From Aeriscardovia aeriphila (GTDB lineage: Bacteria > Actinomycetota > Actinomycetes > Actinomycetales > Bifidobacteriaceae), in contig NZ_MWWU01000002.1 in NCBI RefSeq assembly GCF_002259595.1, positions 124,001 to 188,000 of the forward strand: DNA of 64,000 bases, in the 5' to 3' direction. Made by a program: the position numbers and the translations under genes. Shown here in pieces: positions 39,341 through 49,128 of the stretch (its first letter is position 1; each line of letters starts with the position of its first letter). The notes beneath the pieces are model-generated. The model did not search any database, had not been told where the DNA came from, and saw only the letters and a list, made by a program, of their open reading frames with translations.

Positions 39341-39370
39341 TTGGACATTAGTCAGTGTCTACTGTATAAT
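39341..39370 (+). promoter_or_regulatory. Promoter of the CmtR-like gene giving a leaderless transcript
   Basis: TTGGAC (39341-39346) and a perfect TATAAT (39365-39370) at 18-bp spacing. The ATG at 39378 is only 7 bp after the -10 box, so transcription should begin at or next to the start codon. CAGTGTCT and CAGTGTAT direct repeats and AGTCAG/CTGACT arms bracket the -10 and may bind the repressor. Confidence 0.75.
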
Positions 39371-39377
39371 TCAGTGT

Positions 39378-39737
39378 ATGCTGACTATTGCTTCTCGCCT
39401 CGACGTCATGAACCGGCTCGGCCGGGCCATGGCCGACCCGACGCGCTCCAAGATACTCATGACACTGCTCGACGGCCCGAGCTATACGGACGTGCTCTCG
39501 CGCGAGCTGGACCTGACCCGCTCGAATGTCTCGAACCACCTGACCTGCCTGCGCAACTGCGGGATCGTCATCGGCAAGTCCGAGGGGCGGCGGACCCGCT
39601 ATGAGATCGCCGACCCGCGCCTCGCGGCGGCGCTCGTCGCGCTGGTGGACGTGACGCTGACTGTCGATGAGAATGCGCCGTGCGTGGACTCCGCGTGCAC
39701 GGTGCCGTGCTGCTGCAGGACGGGGGTGGAGGCGTGA
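39378..39737 (+). CDS. ArsR/SmtB-family metal-responsive repressor, CmtR-like
   Basis: 119-residue winged-helix repressor. The core RAMADPTRSKILMTLLDGPSYTDVLSREL and recognition helix TRSNVSNHLTCLRNCGIV, with the Cys of TCLRNC in the CmtR position, plus a Cys-rich tail CVDSACTVPCCCR, point to Cd/Pb sensing as in mycobacterial CmtR. GC content is far higher than in the flanks and codon choice is different, indicating transfer from a high-GC actinomycete. No ribosome-binding site, consistent with the leaderless promoter. It overlaps the exporter gene by 4 bp (GTGA). Confidence 0.88.
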   Translation: MLTIASRLDVMNRLGRAMADPTRSKILMTLLDGPSYTDVLSRELDLTRSNVSNHLTCLRNCGIVIGKSEGRRTRYEIADPRLAAALVALVDVTLTVDENAPCVDSACTVPCCCRTGVEA

Positions 39738-40381
39738 GCGAGACCCTGACCACCGCGCGCCGCGCGACTCTGCACCGCCGCGTTCGTTTCATCGTCGGCT
39801 TCACGATCACCTATAACGTGATCGAGGCCATCGTCTCCGTCTGGGCGGGCGTCCTCGCCTCTTCGGCCGCACTCATCGGCTTCGGGCTCGACTCAGTCGT
39901 CGAGGTGCTCTCGGCGGCCGCCATCGCCTGGCAGTTCACGCGCAAGGACCCCGAGCGGTGGGAGAAGGTCACCGTCAAGGCCATCGGCATCGCCTTCTTT
40001 GCGCTGGCCGCCTACGTCTCGATCGATGCGGTGCTCGCGCTTATCGGTCAGAAGGACCTCGACCACAGCCCGCTGGGCCTCGGCATCACCGCGCTGAGCC
40101 TGGTCGTCATGCCGCTGCTGGCATGGATCGAGGTCCACACCGGGCGAGAGCTGGGCTCCAAGAGCGTGATGGCCGACGCTAAGCAGCTCATCCTGTGCAT
40201 CTGCCTCTCCGGTACAGTGTTCATCGGCCTCGTCCTCAACAGCCTGTTCGGCTGGTGGTGGGCCGACTCGGTCGCGGCGTTGGTCGTGGCGGTGCTCGCG
40301 GTGCACGAGGGCCTGGAGGCCTGGCGCGGCGACGTCGAGTCGCCGTTCGAAGGTCTGGAGGCTTGTCGCGACGACGACTGA
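39734..40381 (+). CDS. Cation diffusion facilitator-type metal exporter
   Basis: 215 residues with about five or six helices. The helix-2 motif GFGLDSVVEVLSA corresponds to the CDF metal-site helix and SVMADAKQ to the region before helix 5; there is no long cytoplasmic C-terminal domain. It is translationally coupled to the CmtR-like repressor and shares its high GC, so they form a two-gene resistance cassette for Cd, Pb or Zn. The metal is inferred from the partner. A strong terminator ends the unit. Confidence 0.82.
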   Translation: MSETLTTARRATLHRRVRFIVGFTITYNVIEAIVSVWAGVLASSAALIGFGLDSVVEVLSAAAIAWQFTRKDPERWEKVTVKAIGIAFFALAAYVSIDAVLALIGQKDLDHSPLGLGITALSLVVMPLLAWIEVHTGRELGSKSVMADAKQLILCICLSGTVFIGLVLNSLFGWWWADSVAALVVAVLAVHEGLEAWRGDVESPFEGLEACRDDD

Positions 40382-40401
40382 TTCCCACCCACGAGAGGAT
40401 G

Positions 40402-40439
40402 ACGGAGACCCCCGGAGCGCTGTTTCTGGGGGTCTCCGT
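40402..40439 (+). terminator. Terminator of the CmtR-CDF cassette
   Basis: ACGGAGACCCCC (40402-40413) pairs perfectly with GGGGGTCTCCGT (40428-40439); only a weak T-run follows. Confidence 0.8.
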
Positions 40440-40589
40440 GTTTCCATCACACTTCACGAGTGTCATGACTCGGACATGTGCTAACGCATATCAATCACAC
40501 CGGTGCCCACCTCGATATTTTTGGTGCGCGTACCCGCTGCTGCGAGCACGGGCACTGGAGAGGCGACCTGGCGAGCCCAGTGGTGCATA

Positions 40590-40718
40590 CGCCGCGCGGT
40601 CCGACTCTCACCTGGAGATTGCCTGACGCGGCACCCCGAGCAGGACAGCCAAACGCTCCTGGGTGAGGCCACGACTGGACCTCTTATGAATCTCGGTGAA
40701 CTCTCGGCGTTCTGCTGC
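40590..40718 (-). pseudogene. Remnant of an XRE-type helix-turn-helix regulator
   Basis: The minus strand reads EFTEIHKRSSRGLTQERLAV then LLGVPRQAISR, a textbook HTH_XRE core, then a TGA (40608-40610) exactly where SRWE-type proteins have Trp, followed by ESDR. A stop also lies shortly upstream and no start codon is seen. It is a decayed antitoxin or phage-type regulator. No gene is evident elsewhere in 40440-41058. Confidence 0.65.
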
Positions 40719-40886
40719 AGGTTAATCGCTCAGTCGATACTGATATTGATGCGATGACTTTCTGAAATGATTACCTCCTGCCATCCTTGATCGTGCAACG
40801 CTTCATCGTCGAGGGTGTTACTTCGGGCGCTGTGAAAGGCTGATCCTTCATCCGGGACGGCTAGCCTTACCCTTTCGGCTAGTCCC

Positions 40887-40924
40887 GGCCCGGTTGCAGT
40901 GGCTGAGTGCAATAGGGCCTTTTT
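40887..40924 (+). terminator. Probable Rho-independent terminator
   Basis: GGCCCGGTTGCA (40887-40898) pairs with TGCAATAGGGCC (with a bulge), followed by TTTTT. An independent hairpin CCGGGAC..CTAGCC/GGCTAG..TCCCGG lies just upstream. Confidence 0.65.
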
Positions 40925-40964
40925 GTTAAAATCCTCTGCTACAGTGAGCTGACAAGCTCATAAG

Positions 40965-41032
40965 GTGAGATTGCCACTGTCTCACGTTACTTGTTGTCAC
41001 GACATTGCTGCCGTCGTGAGATTGCCACTGTC
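40965..41032. repeat. 17-bp direct repeat upstream of the MFS gene
   Basis: GTGAGATTGCCACTGTC occurs at 40965-40981 and 41016-41032, 51 bp apart. It could be a regulator site pair or a duplication at the right end of the acquired segment. Confidence 0.8.
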
Positions 41033-41058
41033 AATCGCCAGGTGAGTAAGGAGAGTTG

Positions 41059-42303
41059 ATGGCACGTGCATCGCTTCAGCCGTGGGTGCGTACCGTTTCT
41101 ACTGTATGGGGCGGCGAACTCTTCTCTGTTCTCACCAGTTCTGTGCTGCAGATGGGCTTTATCTGGCATATTACGATGACGACTCAGTCACCTCTTGCCG
41201 TCACCTTAGCTTCGCTGGTAGGTTTCCTTCCTGCTGCTTTGTTGGGCCCGATTGCAGGAGTTTTGGTTGACCGCTTTGCCATCCCTGTAGTGATGATCAG
41301 CGCGGATATGAGCATTGCTCTGGTCAGTTTATGTGTCACATTATGGGCATGGGGTGTGGGGAGCATTCCGCTGTGGCTCGTCCTCGTGGTTTTGTTCCTC
41401 CGCTCCTGCGGTCAAAGCGTGCACACTCCCGCTTTCAATGCACTCACGCCTCTTATTGCGCCGAAGAAGATGCTCGATCGGCTGGCTGGCATCAGCCAGA
41501 TTGTTCAGCAAAGTGGCTACCTCATTGGAATGGCTGTGGCTGCTTGGATGTACCCGCACTGGGGTTTGAACAGCATGATTGTTCTGGACGTTCTCGGCGC
41601 TGTGGTAGCTTCTGGCTGCGTTTTGCTTTCCCAGGTGCGCGATACGCGCAAGAGGACTATCGCTCGTCAAGAAACAGCCTCTGCTGAGGTGAAAGAGGCT
41701 GCTCGTCAGGCCTGGGAAGGCTTTGAGATTATCAGAGCTGATAAAAGCTTGCTTACCTTGCTCATTGGAGCTTTTCTGTTTAATCTTGCCTTCTCTCCGC
41801 TTGCTGCACTCTTCCCTCTGATTAGCATTGACTACTTCAAAGCGGGAACTGGGGGAGCGGCTCTTATTGAAGCTGTCTGGTCAGCTGGTGTGATTGTGGG
41901 TGGCGCTATTGTCGGTGCAACGGGTGGTTTGAAGAAGAAGTCGCATTCTATCCTGTTATCCTGTTTGATTTTTGGTGTGACAACAGTGTGGTCTGGGTTG
42001 CTTCCTCGCTCTGGCTTTGTTCTGTTTGTCATTTTGAATGCCATCATGGGTTTGAGTCAGCCGCTCTATGATGCTCCAGTGACTGCTCTGATCCAGCAGC
42101 GTATTGCTCCGAAGTATTTGGGTAGAGCTTTTGCGCTGTTCCAATCTTTGCAAGCCTGGGCTATGCCAGTGGGTTTGGCTGCATCTGCCTTCTTCGTTGA
42201 TGGTGTGAGTGTTCCTTCCTTCTTTGTTTTTTGTGGTAGTGCCTTTCTGGTGTTGACAGTGGTGTTGTGGCTGTTGCCTCAAGTGCGCCTGCTGGATGAG
42301 TGA
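41059..42303 (+). CDS. MFS efflux transporter, DHA3 (MefA-like) type
   Basis: Twelve-helix drug/H+ antiporter. Family features: FLPAALLGPIAGVLVDRFA (loop 2-3 motif GxLaDRxx variant), LRSCGQSVHTPAFNALTPLI in helix 4-5, and a symmetrical second half. Substrate unknown. ATG 41059 has TAAGGAGAG at ideal distance. A motif copy lies inside the gene at 41727. It is followed by the nrd promoter region and has no obvious link to it. Confidence 0.87.
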   Translation: MARASLQPWVRTVSTVWGGELFSVLTSSVLQMGFIWHITMTTQSPLAVTLASLVGFLPAALLGPIAGVLVDRFAIPVVMISADMSIALVSLCVTLWAWGVGSIPLWLVLVVLFLRSCGQSVHTPAFNALTPLIAPKKMLDRLAGISQIVQQSGYLIGMAVAAWMYPHWGLNSMIVLDVLGAVVASGCVLLSQVRDTRKRTIARQETASAEVKEAARQAWEGFEIIRADKSLLTLLIGAFLFNLAFSPLAALFPLISIDYFKAGTGGAALIEAVWSAGVIVGGAIVGATGGLKKKSHSILLSCLIFGVTTVWSGLLPRSGFVLFVILNAIMGLSQPLYDAPVTALIQQRIAPKYLGRAFALFQSLQAWAMPVGLAASAFFVDGVSVPSFFVFCGSAFLVLTVVLWLLPQVRLLDE

Positions 42304-42446
42304 GGGCTTGGCGGGTGTTTACTGAGGGGAGCAGGACCTTGGTTTATGCCCGAAATTGCTCAAGGCGAACAACACGCCAGACGCGCCGAAATGACAAAAT
42401 TCACAAATAAACTTTTCCACAGTCCAAGGCTTGATTTTTCAAGACG

Positions 42447-42494
42447 ACACTAGATGTAGTGTTTAAAACTTTGTAACGACACTACCTGTTGTGG
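42447..42494 (+). promoter_or_regulatory. Two NrdR boxes upstream of nrdHIEF
   Basis: ACACTAGATGTAGTGT (42447-42462) is a perfect dyad matching the NrdR consensus acaCwAtATaTwGtgt. A second, weaker box ACACTACCTGTTGTGG (42479-42494) starts exactly 32 bp later, three helical turns, as NrdR needs. NrdR represses nrd operons when dATP is high. Confidence 0.82.
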
Positions 42495-42559
42495 TCATTT
42501 CGCTCTTCATTTTCATATACGATACTGTGAGCAACCAATTGATGAGAAGAGAGGTCCTT

Positions 42560-42829
42560 ATGAACGTCACCGTCTATGCCAAGCCTCATTGCCCTCAGTG
42601 CGCTGCAACTCAGCGTCAGTTGAAGCGCTTGGGTGTTGACTACCGAGAGATTGACATCACCCAAGATGAAGAAGCTTTGAAGAAAGTTTTGGCTGCTGGT
42701 TTTAAGCAGGCTCCCGTCGTCATGACAGACCATGATGCATGGAGCGGCTATCGCCCAGACAAGATCAAGGCTCTCGTGCCAAGCACCCCGGAGGCACTGC
42801 GAGCAGTCGCTTATTCAAGCGTGCGCTGA
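42560..42829 (+). CDS. nrdH: NrdH glutaredoxin-like redoxin
   Basis: Electron donor of class Ib ribonucleotide reductase, reduced by thioredoxin reductase. YAKPHCPQCAATQRQLK holds the CxxC pair; QAPVVMTDHDAWSGYRPDKI is the NrdH signature. 89 residues from ATG 42560 (GAGAGG 5 bp upstream); a longer frame upstream would run through the promoter. Confidence 0.95.
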   Translation: MNVTVYAKPHCPQCAATQRQLKRLGVDYREIDITQDEEALKKVLAAGFKQAPVVMTDHDAWSGYRPDKIKALVPSTPEALRAVAYSSVR

Positions 42830-43031
42830 ACGCAGCCTGACAATCTCAAGAAATTGGCAATGTAAACAGTCGCCAGCTACAATTACATACTTCTCTTTGC
42901 GCTAAAACCCAACATGCTCCTTACACAGGCAGTGCATTTCGGGTTTTTCTTGTGTTCGAGCTTCAACAGGAAAGAATTCCTCGGCGAGTACAGCAGCGAG
43001 TACAGCAAAGAGGCAACAAGGAGGCAACAAC

Positions 43032-43589
43032 GTGAGCAACGCAGAAAGCGAGCTTGGCCAGGAAAGCAGCGAGCCAGAATACAAGGCTCAAGGAAACGCC
43101 ATTGGTTCTGTCGTCTATTTCTCTTCCGTATCACAGAACACTGCGCGTTTCATCGCCAACTGTGAGCTCGACAAGCTGGGTATGAATGTGTATCGTCTGC
43201 CGTTGCGCAGAAGCGATCCTGAACTTCATATTCACGAGCCCTACGTTCTCGTTGTGCCTACTTATGGCGGAGGAAATCCGAAAAAAGCCGTTCCTATGCA
43301 GGTCAAGCAGTTCCTCAATAACCCAGCAAACCGCATGTGGATTCGCGCAGTGATCGCCTCCGGCAACACCAATTTTGGTGAAGCATACTGCGCGGCAGGG
43401 GATATGATCTCCGCAAAATGCCACATTCCCTACCTCTACCGCTTTGAGTTGATGGGAACCCCAGAAGACGTTCAAGCTGTTCAGCGCGGCCTGGTAAAGT
43501 TCTTCGCTGACCTCTCCGCAGGCAAGGTAGATGTTCCAGGTATGCAAGAGGCAATGAAAGAAAATGAGCAGCGCGCACTTGTGCACTGA
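43032..43589 (+). CDS. nrdI: NrdI flavodoxin-like activator
   Basis: Supplies oxidant for assembling the Mn(III)2-tyrosyl cofactor of Nrd[17 protein letters not shown] is the FMN phosphate loop; VVPTYGGGN and [17 protein letters not shown] follow. A 25-residue extra N-terminus and a 30-residue C-terminus exceed the usual 130-150 residues. GTG start with AAGGAGGCAAC upstream. The about 200-bp leader after nrdH shows only short GAGTACAGCA and GAGGCAACAA repeats and a TGACAATCTCAAGAAAT motif variant. Confidence 0.93.
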   Translation: MSNAESELGQESSEPEYKAQGNAIGSVVYFSSVSQNTARFIANCELDKLGMNVYRLPLRRSDPELHIHEPYVLVVPTYGGGNPKKAVPMQVKQFLNNPANRMWIRAVIASGNTNFGEAYCAAGDMISAKCHIPYLYRFELMGTPEDVQAVQRGLVKFFADLSAGKVDVPGMQEAMKENEQRALVH

Positions 43590-43639
43590 TCCCCATAGCA
43601 TCCTCGTTCCCGTCGATAGCAAGCTTTACGGAGGCAATA

Positions 43640-45790
43640 ATGAGTGAGCCAACTGCTTACGATCCAGCGCATGATTACCATGCACTCAACGCCATGCTCA
43701 ACTTGTATGACAAGAATGGCAAAATCCAGTTCGACAAGGATAAGCAGGCAGAGCGTGAATATGTGACTGGCGAGATTGCCAAGCGCACCATCACATTCCC
43801 CTCCACCAAGGAGAGGCTCAACTACCTCATCGAAAACAAGTACTACGAGCCAGAAGTGTTTGCACAGTACTCTGATGAGTTCCTCGACCGCTTCTACCAA
43901 CACCTGGAGGACAAGCACTTCGAGTTTGACACCTTCCTGGGCGCATTCAAGTTCTACACCTCCTATGCTCTGAAAACTTTTGACGGCAAGAACTATTTGG
44001 AAGATTTCCCTCAGCGTGCTGGTGCAGTTGCTCTCGAACTTGCTTCTGGTGATGAAAAGATGGCTCTCACCGTTGCTGACGCCATCATCAATGGAAGCTT
44101 CCAGCCAGCAACTCCAACCTTCCTTAACCTTGCTCGTGCTCAGCGCGGTGAGCCAGTTTCCTGCTTCCTCGTTCGCATTGAGGACAACATGGAATCCATC
44201 GCACGCGCAATTAACGCAGCACTGCAGCTATCCAAGCGTGGCGGCGGCGTCGCTCTTCTGCTGAGCAACCTCAGGGAATTGGGTGCTCCTATCAAGCACA
44301 TTGAAAATCAATCCAGCGGTGTCGTACCTGTTATGAAGCTGCTGGAGGATTCCTTCTCCTACGCTAACCAACTGGGAGCTCGCCAGGGTGCAGGCGCTGT
44401 ATACCTCTCCGCTCATCACCCAGACATTATGCGATTCTTGGATACGAAGCGTGAGAACGCCGATGAGAAGATCCGCATCAAGTCGCTCTCCTTGGGTGTT
44501 GTCATTCCTGATATCACCTTCGAACTGGCCAAGAACCATGAAAAGATGGCTCTGTTCAGCCCTTATGATGTTGAGCGCGTCTACGGCAAGCCATTCGCTG
44601 ATATTTCCGTCAACGATCACTACCGCGAGATGGTCGCCGATGATCGCATTCGCAAAACGTATATTGACGCGCGCGAATTCTTTATGACTCTGGCTGAAAT
44701 TCAGTTCGAATCTGGCTACCCGTACATCGTGTTTGAAGACACCGTCAACCGCGCCAACCCGATCGAAGGGCGCATTGCCATGTCGAACCTGTGCTCGGAG
44801 ATCTTGCAGGTGCAAGAGCCGAGCAGCTTCAACACTGACTTGACGTATAGCCATGTTGGCCGTGATATTTCTTGCAATCTGGGTTCCCTCAACATCGCTA
44901 AAGCAATGGATGCAGGCTTGGCTGATACCGTGCGTACTGCTATTCGCTCGCTCACCGCGGTTTCTGAGCATACGAGCATCGATTCAGTCCCCTCCATTCG
45001 TCGTGCCAATGAAGAAGGCCATGCCATTGGCCTGGGTCAGATGAATTTGCACGGCTTCCTGGCTCGTGAAGGAATGATGTACGGTTCTCCAGAAGCACTC
45101 GACTTCACCAACTTGTACTTCATGACTGTGGCGTACAACGCTTACAAGGCTTCCCATGAGCTGGCAGTTGAACGCGGCAAGGCTTTCGCTTTGTTTAAGA
45201 CTTCCGCCTATGCGAAGCCTGCTGGCCAAGGAAACTACTTCGACAAGTACACCGATGGTACGTTGACCCTTGAGCCACAAACGCAGAAAGTGCGCGAAGT
45301 ATTCGAGAAGTTCCATGTCAGCTTGCCAACAAAGCAAGACTGGGCCGAACTGCGTGATGAGATCCTCAAGGATGGCATTTACAACCAGAATTTGCAAGCA
45401 GTGCCACCAACGGGTTCCATCTCCTACATCAACCACTCCACTTCCTCGATTCACCCGATCGTTTCCAAGATCGAGATTCGCAAGGAAGGTAAGGTTGGTC
45501 GCGTTTACTATCCGGCAGCATATATGACCAATGACAATCTCGAGTACTATGCCGACGCATACGAGATTGGATGGAAGGCCATCATTGATACCTATGCTGC
45601 CGCCACACCTCATGTTGACCAGGGCTTGAGTTTGACACTGTTCTTCCCGTCCACTGCCACCACTCGGGACCTGAACAAGGCTCAGATTTATGCATGGCGT
45701 AAGGGAATTAAGACCCTCTACTACATTCGTCTGCGCCAGCAGGCTCTCTCCGGAACGGAAGTTCAGGGGTGCGTCAGCTGCACACTGTGA
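43640..45790 (+). CDS. nrdE: Class Ib ribonucleoside-diphosphate reductase, large subunit
   Basis: Catalytic subunit reducing NDPs to dNDPs. Active-site Cys in [14 protein letters not shown], radical site [10 protein letters not shown] (Asn-Cys-Glu), the substrate cysteine partner and the tyrosine relay near the C-terminus, and the redox tail GCVSCTL (CxxC) re-reduced by NrdH. The short N-terminus lacks the dATP cone, typical of class Ib. CGGAGGCAATA precedes ATG. 716 residues, normal. Confidence 0.97.
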   Translation: MSEPTAYDPAHDYHALNAMLNLYDKNGKIQFDKDKQAEREYVTGEIAKRTITFPSTKERLNYLIENKYYEPEVFAQYSDEFLDRFYQHLEDKHFEFDTFLGAFKFYTSYALKTFDGKNYLEDFPQRAGAVALELASGDEKMALTVADAIINGSFQPATPTFLNLARAQRGEPVSCFLVRIEDNMESIARAINAALQLSKRGGGVALLLSNLRELGAPIKHIENQSSGVVPVMKLLEDSFSYANQLGARQGAGAVYLSAHHPDIMRFLDTKRENADEKIRIKSLSLGVVIPDITFELAKNHEKMALFSPYDVERVYGKPFADISVNDHYREMVADDRIRKTYIDAREFFMTLAEIQFESGYPYIVFEDTVNRANPIEGRIAMSNLCSEILQVQEPSSFNTDLTYSHVGRDISCNLGSLNIAKAMDAGLADTVRTAIRSLTAVSEHTSIDSVPSIRRANEEGHAIGLGQMNLHGFLAREGMMYGSPEALDFTNLYFMTVAYNAYKASHELAVERGKAFALFKTSAYAKPAGQGNYFDKYTDGTLTLEPQTQKVREVFEKFHVSLPTKQDWAELRDEILKDGIYNQNLQAVPPTGSISYINHSTSSIHPIVSKIEIRKEGKVGRVYYPAAYMTNDNLEYYADAYEIGWKAIIDTYAAATPHVDQGLSLTLFFPSTATTRDLNKAQIYAWRKGIKTLYYIRLRQQALSGTEVQGCVSCTL

Positions 45791-45920
45791 TTGAATCTGG
45801 CCAGTAAGGCGTTTTCCTGTATTGTCTTTTACCTGTGTTGTCTGATCCGTTAGTCACAACGACACAGCAATGACGACAAGGCGATGACGACACAAGCACA
45901 AGTTTCATAACTTCAGATAG

Positions 45921-47066
<1,146 letters not shown>

Positions 47067-47174
47067 TCGAAGCTGCTGAGCTTGCCGATAGGAGATTATC
47101 ACATTGCTGACAGTACGAACGAGTACGGCACGGTGATGTGAGGCAATCTGGAAGAGGGAAGCGGCAGTATATTG

Positions 47175-47209
47175 AGCTCACCTTGGCTTGCGCTGAGGTG
47201 AGCTTTTTT
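47175..47209 (+). terminator. Rho-independent terminator of the nrd operon
   Basis: AGCTCACCT (47175-47183) pairs with AGGTGAGCT (47196-47204), followed by a T-run. Motif copies flank it at 47094 and 47254. Confidence 0.9.
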
Positions 47210-47288
47210 GTGGCTGAAAGAGCCTCCTGTTCCCTCGCTATAGTAGAGCTTGAGATTATCACTGCGCCAAATCACTTCCGAGGTACTC

Positions 47289-47765
47289 ATGGCAGTTCTG
47301 CGTTTAGAACGGATTTACGATAAACCAGCGAATACGAACGGCTATCGCATTCTCGTTGACCACGGCTGGGTGCGTGGGCTCTCCCAAGCTGACGCTCAGC
47401 TCGACTTATGGGCGAAGTATGCAGCACCTTCGACCGAGCTGCGCAAGTGGTTTAACCATATCCCTGAGCGCTTCCCTGAATTCGTGGAACGTTATACGCA
47501 CGAGCTCACGGGCGGGGGAGAAGGTGTGAAGGGCAGGCAGCAGGCTGATAATCTCAAGCCACAGAAAGCTAAAAAGCCCAGCCAAGCTGAAGCTTACCAA
47601 GAGTTGAAGCGCGTCACCGCCGAGCAGCTGAAGGCTGGCAATGACGTGATTGTGCTGTATTCTGCGCGCGACCGCGAGCATAACCAAGCCGTAGTTCTTT
47701 TCCACTTGCTCGAGCGCGATTTGTGTGTCCAGGGCGTGGTGAGGCAAGCAAACCTTGCACAGTGA
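47289..47765 (+). CDS. DUF488-family protein
   Basis: 158 residues. The family opening LERIYDKPANTNGYRILVDHGWVRGLS and LDLWAKYAAPSTELRKWFNH are clear, and VIVLYSARDREHNQAVVLFHLL closes the fold. Function unknown (often near stress genes). A lysine/glutamine-rich insert (about 75-105) includes a motif copy encoding DNLK. Start ATG 47289 fits the family N-terminus. Confidence 0.87.
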   Translation: MAVLRLERIYDKPANTNGYRILVDHGWVRGLSQADAQLDLWAKYAAPSTELRKWFNHIPERFPEFVERYTHELTGGGEGVKGRQQADNLKPQKAKKPSQAEAYQELKRVTAEQLKAGNDVIVLYSARDREHNQAVVLFHLLERDLCVQGVVRQANLAQ

Positions 47766-47783
47766 ATGGCGGCTTTCTTTGGG

Positions 47784-47893
47784 TAGGCTGAGGCCTAAAA
47801 TACCGCTTTGGCGCAGGAGAGCGGGGAGCTTCAAGCCGGCCTCACGCTGATCGCGGATCAGATGTCGGCCAGTTGCCGACAGGCCGCAAGCCT
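47784..47893 (+). ncRNA. Candidate structured leader RNA upstream of the CorA-type gene
   Basis: Five consecutive hairpins in 110 bp: TAGGC/GCCTA (47784-47797), CCGCT/AGCGG (47803-47824), CTGATC/GATCAG (47847-47861), TGTCGG/CCGACA (47863-47881) and GGC/GCC (47882-47892). It does not match the Mg-sensing M-box or ykkC consensus that I can recall. A cation-responsive leader is conceivable but unproven. Confidence 0.35.
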
Positions 47894-47950
47894 ACCGCTG
47901 CGTTTCACTATAGGCTAGCTTTCGAGCTCATATGAAGGGCAGGTGATGCC

Positions 47951-48895
47951 ATGCTGAAGACCTTTATTTCGCAAGAAGACGATATTCGTCAGATCAAACA
48001 GTTTGAGAAGGGAAGCTGGATCGCCTTGTCTAATCCAGCTGATTCTGAACTTGCAGAAGTTGCTGAACGCTACGACATTGATCTCGCTGATATGCGCGCT
48101 CCTCTGGATGAGGAGGAGAGGTCTCGTGTAGACGTGGAAAAAGGCTACACGATGATCATTGTTGACATTCCAACAGTAGAAAACCGTGGCGGACGAGATT
48201 GGTATGACACCATCCCTCTCTCGATCATTGTGACCAACGACGTGATTATCACCGTCTGCTCGGAGGATACGCCTCTGCTGCATCCTTTCATGGAAGGCCG
48301 CATTCGCAACTTCTACACTTACATGCGTTCGCGCTTCATCCTGCAGATTCTCTACCGCAACTCGCAGATGTATTTGCGCTACCTGAGAATCGTGGATGCT
48401 GAGTCTGATAAACTGGAATTGCATTTGCAAAATTCCTTGCAAAACCGTGAGATTCTCATTCTCATGGAACTGAGCAAGACTTTGGTCTACTTCGCTACTT
48501 CTTTGCGTTCAAATGAAGTGGTGTTGGAAAAGCTGACCAAGTTGCCGCGTATCAAGCAATATCCGGACGATGAAGATTTGCTCTCGGACGTGATTATCGA
48601 GAACAAGCAGGCAATCGAGATGGCAAGCATCTACTCTGGAGTTCTTCAGGGCATGATGGATGCCTTCGGTTCGATCGTGTCGAATAACTTGAACAATGTG
48701 ATGAAGATCTTCTCCATTCTCTCCATTGTTCTCAACATTCCCACGATTATTTTCTCGGCGTACGGCATGAATTTGAACCTCAAGGGCATGCCGCTGTCGC
48801 ATACAGTATGGGGCTTTGCCATCGTCTGGCTCATCGCTTTGGTTCTCTCGGTGGTGGCCTGGATTTACTTCAGGAAGGCTCGCCTGTTTAGGTAA
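47951..48895 (+). CDS. CorA-family divalent cation transporter
   Basis: Pentameric Mg2+/Co2+ channel-type transporter. Long cytoplasmic N-terminal domain (about 1-250, alpha/beta then a long helix), then two C-terminal membrane helices separated by the signature YGMN (FSAYGMNLNLKGMP). The last segment VWGFAIVWLIALVLSVVAWIYF and basic tail FRKARLFR are typical. 314 residues, normal. GGGCAGGTG precedes ATG. The hairpin-rich leader upstream may control it. Confidence 0.92.
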   Translation: MLKTFISQEDDIRQIKQFEKGSWIALSNPADSELAEVAERYDIDLADMRAPLDEEERSRVDVEKGYTMIIVDIPTVENRGGRDWYDTIPLSIIVTNDVIITVCSEDTPLLHPFMEGRIRNFYTYMRSRFILQILYRNSQMYLRYLRIVDAESDKLELHLQNSLQNREILILMELSKTLVYFATSLRSNEVVLEKLTKLPRIKQYPDDEDLLSDVIIENKQAIEMASIYSGVLQGMMDAFGSIVSNNLNNVMKIFSILSIVLNIPTIIFSAYGMNLNLKGMPLSHTVWGFAIVWLIALVLSVVAWIYFRKARLFR

Positions 48896-48926
48896 GCCTC
48901 AATCGCTTCAGATTGTCACCACGTTG

Positions 48927-48955
48927 TGCGGCAGAACCTTGTTCTGCCGCATTTT
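48927..48955 (+). terminator. Rho-independent terminator of the CorA-type gene
   Basis: TGCGGCAGAAC (48927-48937) pairs with GTTCTGCCGCA (48941-48951), then TTTT. The rest of the gap to 49128 shows only a TGGTAATC motif variant near 49054. Confidence 0.9.
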
Positions 48956-49128
48956 GCGTTTGCCTGCATTCGCGCGCGGTTTGGGCGCGCGGCCTGTCGC
49001 GCAGCCGCCGTAATGTCGCCGTCACAGTGCGGAAACGCAAATGAGCCGGCGCACTGGTAATCTTGTGATATTTACTGCAAATGCGCGGAAACCGACTACC
49101 AAACTCACACCGTACAGAAAGGGGAGAG

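Noticed and set aside
40730-40912. 60-codon minus-strand frame upstream of the XRE remnant, considered as a toxin gene
   Set aside because: No start context and no clear family; similarity to toxin-like proteins was too weak to claim.
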